The position numbers were made by a program, and so were the translations under genes. From contig DASQUP010000105.1 in NCBI GenBank assembly GCA_035641235.1, forward strand, positions 1 through 10,399: 10,399 nt of DNA, read 5' to 3'. The stretch comes from DASQUP01 sp035641235 (GTDB taxonomy: Bacteria > Actinomycetota > CADDZG01 > WHSQ01). The notes under the pieces were generated by a model. That model saw only the letters and a list, made by a program, of their open reading frames with translations. It made no database searches and was not told the origin of the DNA. Below, piece by piece: positions 5,881 through 10,399 of this stretch (the stretch's first letter is position 1; the number at the start of each line of letters is the position of its first letter).

Positions 5881-7134
5881 ATGGTCCGTTCGGGCCGCAC
5901 GAGGACGCGCGTACTACTCATTGCAATTACGAGCCTTTCTCTATCATTGACGCCTGCGGGATCTCCCGTAAACGCTCAGCAGACCGATGGACAGCTTGGA
6001 CCCCTCGAGTGCACGAGTGGTTTCGCCGGTCGGTTCCCCTGCAAGAACGTCGACCTCCTGTCGAACGTACCGTTGGGGCGGCTCGGCGGAGGGACCGGGA
6101 ACGACATCTGGGGCTGGACCGACCCGTCGAGCGGCGACGAGTACGCAATTGTGGGAACGGGCAAGGGAACGGCGTTCGTGGATGTCAGTGTTCCAACCGC
6201 TCCTAGAGTTTTGGGAATCCTGCCCACGCACACGAACGCTTCCTTCTGGCGAGACATAAAGGTGTTCGAGGATCATGCATTCATCGTGGCCGATTTCGCC
6301 GGGGCGCACGGGATGCAGATATTCGACCTCACCCAGCTCCGCGATTTAACCCCGAGCACCGGGCTCCGCCGGTTCAGTGAGACAGGCCATTACCCGGGCT
6401 TCGGTAGCGCCCATAACGTGGCCATCAACGAGGAGACCGGTTTCGCGTACGCCGTAGGATCCAACACCTGCGGGGGTGGGCTCCACATGGTGGACGTCAG
6501 CGATCCGACAAACCCCAGCTTTGCCGGCTGTTTCGCGGACGAGGGATACACCCACGACGTGCAATGCGTCGTCTACGGAGGTCCCGACTTTGACCACAAT
6601 GGGCAAGAGATCTGCTTCGCCTCCAACCCGGACACGGATGAGGGCAACGCGGTGTCGATCGTGAACGTCACAAACAAGAGCTCGCCCACGCTCCTCGGAC
6701 GAGCCACGTACCCGGGAGGCGACTATAGCCACCAGGGCTGGCTCACCGATGACCACGCCACCTTCGTCCACAACGACGAAGGCGACGAGCTGACCTTCGG
6801 GCACAACACCCGGACGCGGTTCTTCGACGTCAGCGACCTGGAGGACCCCTCGTTCGACTTCTTCCAGGAGCTCCGGACGCCGGCGATCGACCACAACCTC
6901 TACATCGTGGGCGACCACGTCTTCGAGGCGAACTACCGCGCCGGTCTCCAGATCCTGAAGATGGATTTGGCGAACGAGCGAGCGCCCGAGGTCGCGTACT
7001 TCGACATCTATCCGCAGAACGACTTCACGCATTACAACGGTGCCTGGAGCAACTACCCGTTCTTCGCCTCGGGGATCGTGATAGTGAGCGGGATCGAGCA
7101 GGGGCTGTTCGTGCTCCAGCCGAACTTGGAATAG
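5881..7134 (+). CDS. Secreted choice-of-anchor-B / LVIVD-type beta-propeller protein
   Basis: A 417-residue exported protein resembling the choice-of-anchor B family, built from LVIVD-like repeats that fold as a beta-propeller; the biochemical role of this family is unknown. A signal peptide (basic MVRSGRTRTR, hydrophobic core to about residue 25, VNA-QQ cleavage near 32) directs Sec export. Family landmarks are CTSGFAGRFPCKNVDLLS, NDIWGWTDPSSGDEYAIVG, FWRDIKVFEDHAFIV, the Ca-loop-like PDFDHNGQEICF, YSHQGWLTDD, FGHNTRTRFFDVSDL and IDHNLYIVGDHVFEANYRAGLQIL. The protein ends at GLFVLQPNLE, with no PEP-CTERM, LPXTG or other anchor, so it is probably released. The ATG at 5881 was chosen over an upstream TTG (5767) because it starts the signal peptide and has AGAAGGGGG nine bases before it. 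Gene neighbours give no functional clue. Confidence 0.87.
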   Translation: MVRSGRTRTRVLLIAITSLSLSLTPAGSPVNAQQTDGQLGPLECTSGFAGRFPCKNVDLLSNVPLGRLGGGTGNDIWGWTDPSSGDEYAIVGTGKGTAFVDVSVPTAPRVLGILPTHTNASFWRDIKVFEDHAFIVADFAGAHGMQIFDLTQLRDLTPSTGLRRFSETGHYPGFGSAHNVAINEETGFAYAVGSNTCGGGLHMVDVSDPTNPSFAGCFADEGYTHDVQCVVYGGPDFDHNGQEICFASNPDTDEGNAVSIVNVTNKSSPTLLGRATYPGGDYSHQGWLTDDHATFVHNDEGDELTFGHNTRTRFFDVSDLEDPSFDFFQELRTPAIDHNLYIVGDHVFEANYRAGLQILKMDLANERAPEVAYFDIYPQNDFTHYNGAWSNYPFFASGIVIVSGIEQGLFVLQPNLE

Positions 7135-7136
7135 CA

Positions 7137-7440
7137 AGAGCGTGTGGCCGGTCGCCGACTGCTACCCAGACCGGTGAGGTTGAAGGCCGCACGGCCATGG
7201 TGAAGCCTGGCCATGCTGGCAAAGCAGTGCAACGTCTCCGAACCGATGGCGCGGCTTCGGCTGTACGTGAAGCGGCGTGATGATCCAAGTGGATCGTCAG
7301 CTACGCGAACGGCGGTCCCGCTAACGGTGCCATCACGTACCCGGTAGCCGGAGGCGAAAACCCCGACCGGCGTGTCATTCTTTGCTCGTGAAGTCGAAGG
7401 CCCAGGGAGACAACGAAGAGATTGGCGATGGGGGGACCGT
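7137..7440 (+). other. Non-coding region upstream of xylA
   Basis: About 300 bases without a supported gene. It contains a 6-base stem CCGGTC/GACCGG (7148-7174) shortly after the upstream stop, a short direct repeat of GGCCATG (two copies between about 7193 and 7216), and the imperfect palindrome at 7278-7299. A 36-codon open stretch ending at 7391 has no start codon or ribosome site. The xylA ribosome site GGGGGGA is at 7430-7436. No clear promoter hexamers were found. Confidence 0.5.
7278..7299. promoter_or_regulatory. Operator-like imperfect palindrome upstream of xylA
   Basis: TGATGATCC (7278-7286) mirrors GGATCGTCA (7291-7299) around AAGT, with a single T-G mismatch in nine positions. 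It lies 141 bases before the xylA start and 143 bases after the previous stop. It may be a binding site for a dimeric regulator or a weak terminator hairpin. It does not match a XylR (ROK) operator that I know. Confidence 0.35.
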
Positions 7441-8604
7441 ATGGCTTTTGAGCCGAAGCCGGAGCACAAGTTCTCGTTCGGGCTGTGGACGGTGGGGAAC
7501 ATCGGAATCGATCCGTTCGGGGAACCCGTCCGCGAGGTCCTCTCGCCGGTACAGATCGTCGACCTTCTAGGAGAGGTCGGCGCCTGGGGAGTCAACCTCC
7601 ACGACAACGACCTCGTTCCGATCGATGCCAGCGCGCACGAGCGCGAGCAGATCGTCGGGGACTTCAAGAAGGCACTGGATGCCAACGGGATCGTCGTACC
7701 GATGGCTACGACCAACTTGTTCAAGGATCCCGTTTTCCGGGACGGAGCCTTCACCGCCAACGATCCGCGTGTACGCGCTCTTGCGTTGCAGAAGACGATG
7801 GCTGCGATCGACCTCGGAGTGGAGCTCGGAGCCACGACGTACGTCTTCTGGGGAGGACGCGAGGGGGTGGAGACCGACTCGTCGAAAGACCCCCTCCGCG
7901 CGATGGGCCGCTTCACCGACGCGATCAATTTCCTCTGTGAATACGTCATCGACCAGGGCTACGACTTGCAATTCGCGCTGGAGGCGAAGCCGAACGAACC
8001 ACGCGCCGACATCTACCTGCCGACCACCGGCGCGATGCTTGCGTTCATTGCGACCCTGGACCATCCGGACATGGTCGGGGTGAACCCCGAGGTCGCCCAC
8101 GAGCACATGGCCGGACTTAACTTCACGCACCACCTCGCTCAGGCGTGGTCGATGGGAAAGCTCTTCCACGTCGACCTCAACGATCAGCAGCCCGGGAGAT
8201 ACGACCAGGATTTTCGCTTCGGCTCTTCCAATCCAAAGGCAGCTTTCTTCGTCGTGAAGTTCCTCGAGGATGTCGGGTATGTGGGGAGCCGGCACTTTGA
8301 TGCCCATGCGTATCGGACGGCCGACTACGAAGACGTAAAGGCGTTCGCGCGCGGCTGCATGCGCACGTACCTGATCTTGAAAGAAAGGGCCGAGCAGTGG
8401 AACGCCGACCCCGAGATCCAGGATCTTGTGGCACAGATCAACGCGGACGACCCCACGATGGCGCCCTATCTCGGCGCATACTCATCCGACAGCGCGGCGA
8501 CACTCAAGGAGCTCGAGTTCGACCGGCGCGCCCTAGCGGAGCGCGGTCAGCCCTACGAGCGGCTCGACCAGCTGACCGTGGAGCTGCTGTTAGGCGTCCG
8601 CTGA
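7441..8604 (+). CDS. xylA: Xylose isomerase (class I, short form)
   Basis: A 387-residue xylose isomerase (EC 5.3.1.5), a cytoplasmic TIM-barrel enzyme that interconverts D-xylose and D-xylulose, and D-glucose and D-fructose, using two divalent metals. Length equals the short class I enzymes. In Streptomyces-style numbering all key residues fall in place: Trp16, the catalytic pair His54/Asp57 in VNLHDNDL, Trp137, and the metal and substrate ligands Glu181, Lys183, Glu217, His220, Asp245, Asp255, Asp257 and Asp287. The segment HFDAHAYRT and the ending LLLGVR resemble Thermus-type enzymes more than Streptomyces ones. Ala182 replaces the usual Pro of EPKPNEPR. The ATG at 7441 starts the conserved FEPKPEHKFSFGLWT and has GGGGGGA four bases before it. 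No xylulokinase, sugar transporter or xylose regulator is next to it. Confidence 0.97.
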   Translation: MAFEPKPEHKFSFGLWTVGNIGIDPFGEPVREVLSPVQIVDLLGEVGAWGVNLHDNDLVPIDASAHEREQIVGDFKKALDANGIVVPMATTNLFKDPVFRDGAFTANDPRVRALALQKTMAAIDLGVELGATTYVFWGGREGVETDSSKDPLRAMGRFTDAINFLCEYVIDQGYDLQFALEAKPNEPRADIYLPTTGAMLAFIATLDHPDMVGVNPEVAHEHMAGLNFTHHLAQAWSMGKLFHVDLNDQQPGRYDQDFRFGSSNPKAAFFVVKFLEDVGYVGSRHFDAHAYRTADYEDVKAFARGCMRTYLILKERAEQWNADPEIQDLVAQINADDPTMAPYLGAYSSDSAATLKELEFDRRALAERGQPYERLDQLTVELLLGVR

Positions 8605-8622
8605 CTGAGATCGTCAAACCGA

Positions 8623-8659
8623 TGTACACCAAGCGACAATCTTTGTCGCCCTGTGTACA
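8623..8659. terminator. Two-tier palindrome between convergent genes
   Basis: An outer stem TGTACAC (8623-8629) / GTGTACA (8653-8659) and an inner stem GCGACAA (8633-8639) / TTGTCGC (8643-8649) are both perfect. A symmetrical 3x3 internal loop separates them, and TCT caps the hairpin. It sits in the 66-base gap between the convergent xylA and permease stops, where a bidirectional terminator is expected. The inner TTGT arm gives a short T-rich side, but there is no long U-tract. Confidence 0.6.
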
Positions 8660-8670
8660 CAGGTTCGTAC

Positions 8671-10399
8671 TCACGGAGTGAGCGGCCAGAAGACGGGGAT
8701 CACGAAGGTCCCGATGGCCAGCACGATCAACGTCAGCGGCAGGCCGAGCCGAGCGAAATCGCCGAAGCGGTAGCCACCCATTCCGTAGACCATCGTGTTC
8801 GTCTGGTAACCGATCGGTGTAAGGAACGAGGCGGATGCCGCCAGGGCGATCGCCATAGCAAATGGACGCGGATCAAGTCCCGACTGCGATGCAACAGCCA
8901 TGGCGATCGGGAAGACGAGAACGGCGGCCGCGTTGTTCGTGATCAACTCGGTCAGCAGAACTGTGGCGAGGAGAACACCGATGAGCAGCCCGACGTCTCC
9001 CAACGAACCCAAAGGCTCGATGATCGTGTCGGCGAGTTCCTGAGCAAGCCCGCTGCCGGACACGGCCTCCCCCAAACCGAAGCTTCCGGCGATGACGACG
9101 ATCACGTTCAGATCGACCGCGTTGCGCGCCTCCGCGGGAGACAGCACACGGAAGACGACGAGCGAAAATGCTGCGACCAGCGCGGCCTGCAAGATGTCGA
9201 GCACTCCGGTTCCCACGAGAGCGAGGAGCGCTACGACCACAACTCCGACGACAACGGCCTTGTCTCGCCGCGGGGGAGTCTCGCCGTCGAGCGGGGCTAT
9301 AACGAGGAAGTCGCGCCCATCGTTCCACCGTCTCCGGAAGTCGGCATCGGATAGGACCAGCAGCACGTCGCCCGGGTGCAGGCGCACTTCGCCGAGTTTG
9401 GCGTCGATGCGCTCTCCTGCCCGATGAATGGCAAGAACGGCTCCGCCGTAGCGGCTCCGGAAGCCAACCTCTTTCAGGGACGAACCGGCCAGCGCCGAGT
9501 CCTCGCCCACAACCGCCTCGAACATCCTCCGGCGCATTGCAGAACCGGCGAATGAGAAATGGGGCTGTTCAGCAGAGGTGAGGCCCGGCAGTCGTTGGAG
9601 GTCGAGGACCCGGCTCACGTTTCCGGCAAAGGTCAGCCGGTCTCCGGTGACGAGCACCTCGTCTGGGGACACCGGAGCGATCCTGTACCCGGAGCGTTCG
9701 ACCTCGACGAGGAATACCCCCTCGAGGTTACGCAGACCGGCGGCCGCAACGGTCTTGCCCGCGAGGGGGCTGCCGTTGCTCAGCGTCATCTCGACGGTGA
9801 ACTCTCGAGCGTCGTCTCCCATCCTTTCGCCCGGCGCCCGCCTCGGCGCGAGGGCGCGCGGCGCGAGCAGGATCACTACCACGAGACCTGCGATCGCCGC
9901 CGGTAGGCCGACCTGCCCGATCTCGAAGAGCCCGAGCGGTTCCTGGTCGGATGCGACCAGTAGGCCGGAAACCACGAGGTTGGTGGAAGTCCCGATGGCG
10001 GTGATGACGCCACCCAGGATCGAGGCGAAACTCACCGGCATTAGGAACTGGGAGACGGATCGCCCGGCGCGCCGAGCCCATGAGATGACTCCCGGGGCCA
10101 CCATCGCAACAATGGGCGTGTTGTTCAGGAACGCCGACGCCATAGTGGTGGGGATAAGGATGCGCGACAGGACCTGGCGGTCGGTGAGGTTGCTGGACGC
10201 TGCCGGCCCGAGGATGCGCGCCGTGAGAAGCTCGACTATTCCGGTTGCCTGGGCCGCGGCCGACAGGACGTAGAGGGCCGCGACGGTGATGGGCGCCGGG
10301 TTGGAGAAGCCGGAGAATGCCTGTCCCTCGTCGATGACTCCTGCCAGGAGCAGCAGCGTCACCGCGCCCATGACGGCGGCCGGCGGGGAGGCCCGGTCG
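8671..10399 (-). CDS. SLC13 (DASS) family permease with internal TrkA-C domains, N-terminus cut by window edge
   Basis: A polytopic transporter of the SLC13/DASS family, secondary carriers for sulfate, dicarboxylates or similar anions. The frame is open to the right edge (DRASPPAAV precedes the first Met at 10371), and the usual first membrane helix is missing, so the true start lies outside. Counting from that Met, the first half holds FSNPAPITVAALYVL (22-36), the NNT motif (83-85) and GTSTNLVV (127-134). Two TrkA-C/RCK-C-like soluble domains follow at about 188-265 and 285-350. The second half has TNN (478-480) and IGYQTNTMVYG with QTNT at 523-526, the inverted-repeat counterpart of the first ligand motifs. 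It ends FWPLTP with TGA at 8673-8671. It is convergent with xylA and shares the terminator palindrome. The substrate cannot be assigned from sequence alone. Confidence 0.9.
   Translation of the reverse strand, partial: DRASPPAAVMGAVTLLLLAGVIDEGQAFSGFSNPAPITVAALYVLSAAAQATGIVELLTARILGPAASSNLTDRQVLSRILIPTTMASAFLNNTPIVAMVAPGVISWARRAGRSVSQFLMPVSFASILGGVITAIGTSTNLVVSGLLVASDQEPLGLFEIGQVGLPAAIAGLVVVILLAPRALAPRRAPGERMGDDAREFTVEMTLSNGSPLAGKTVAAAGLRNLEGVFLVEVERSGYRIAPVSPDEVLVTGDRLTFAGNVSRVLDLQRLPGLTSAEQPHFSFAGSAMRRRMFEAVVGEDSALAGSSLKEVGFRSRYGGAVLAIHRAGERIDAKLGEVRLHPGDVLLVLSDADFRRRWNDGRDFLVIAPLDGETPPRRDKAVVVGVVVVALLALVGTGVLDILQAALVAAFSLVVFRVLSPAEARNAVDLNVIVVIAGSFGLGEAVSGSGLAQELADTIIEPLGSLGDVGLLIGVLLATVLLTELITNNAAAVLVFPIAMAVASQSGLDPRPFAMAIALAASASFLTPIGYQTNTMVYGMGGYRFGDFARLGLPLTLIVLAIGTFVIPVFWPLTP

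Noticed and set aside
7284..7391. Short open stretch (KWIVSYANGGPANG...) before xylA, possible gene remnant
   Set aside because: No start codon, no ribosome site, stops directly upstream and no recognised family; too short to support as coding or pseudogene.
7053..7949. 298-codon minus-strand open frame covering the xylA upstream region
   Set aside because: Ser/Arg/Thr-rich product without motifs, mostly antisense to the certain xylA gene and the propeller gene.
8874..8884. TCAAGTCCC near 8874 resembling the tRNA-Leu T-loop, possible attachment-site duplicate
   Set aside because: Only about nine bases match, inside the permease gene, with no integrase or element between; chance similarity.
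8653..10273. Long plus-strand frames opposite the SLC13 permease
   Set aside because: The minus-strand product has clear transporter motifs; the plus-strand products are low-complexity shadows.

Overview
The window is GC-rich bacterial DNA, most likely from a member of the Actinomycetota. The best lineage clue is the small SecG protein, which carries the actinobacterial-style loop RGGGVSEMFGGG. High-GC codon use, GTG starts and GC-rich hairpins without U-tracts fit that placement. The class cannot be fixed from this sequence. The xylose isomerase looks closer to the Thermus-type short enzymes (HFDAHAYRT segment) than to the Streptomyces type.

Layout. (1) Positions 89-2025 hold a BlaI/MecI-type winged-helix repressor followed by a membrane zinc metallopeptidase of the M56 (BlaR1) family. 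The peptidase has no beta-lactam sensor domain, and its last ~35 codons may be in the wrong frame. (2) A ~90-150 base hairpin-rich stretch leads into secG (2117-2344), followed closely by two tandem family-5 substrate-binding lipoproteins (2372-4051 and 4054-5409). No ABC permease or ATPase is present. The second lipoprotein is unusually GC-rich and lysine-poor. (3) A hairpin over the stop codon of the second lipoprotein closes this block. It is followed by a complete tRNA-Leu(GAG) gene (5540-5628) with a promoter-like element and a hairpin just upstream. (4) A secreted choice-of-anchor-B/LVIVD-type beta-propeller protein (5881-7134) follows, then a ~300 base non-coding gap with an imperfect palindrome, then a full-length class I xylose isomerase, xylA (7441-8604). 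(5) A two-tier 37-base palindrome separates xylA from a convergent SLC13-family permease with internal TrkA-C/RCK-C domains. That permease runs off the right edge of the window.

Working together: the repressor and protease pair is expected to form a signal-transduction module in which the membrane protease inactivates the repressor. What it senses and controls is not visible. secG and the two lipoproteins are spaced like an operon. The remaining genes look like independent, ordinary accessory or metabolic functions. I see no CRISPR array, insertion sequence, phage gene or clear defence system. The most interesting signals are non-coding: the structured secG leader, the tRNA leader hairpin, and the palindromes near xylA. 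The possible frameshift at a C6 run in the M56 gene also deserves a look.
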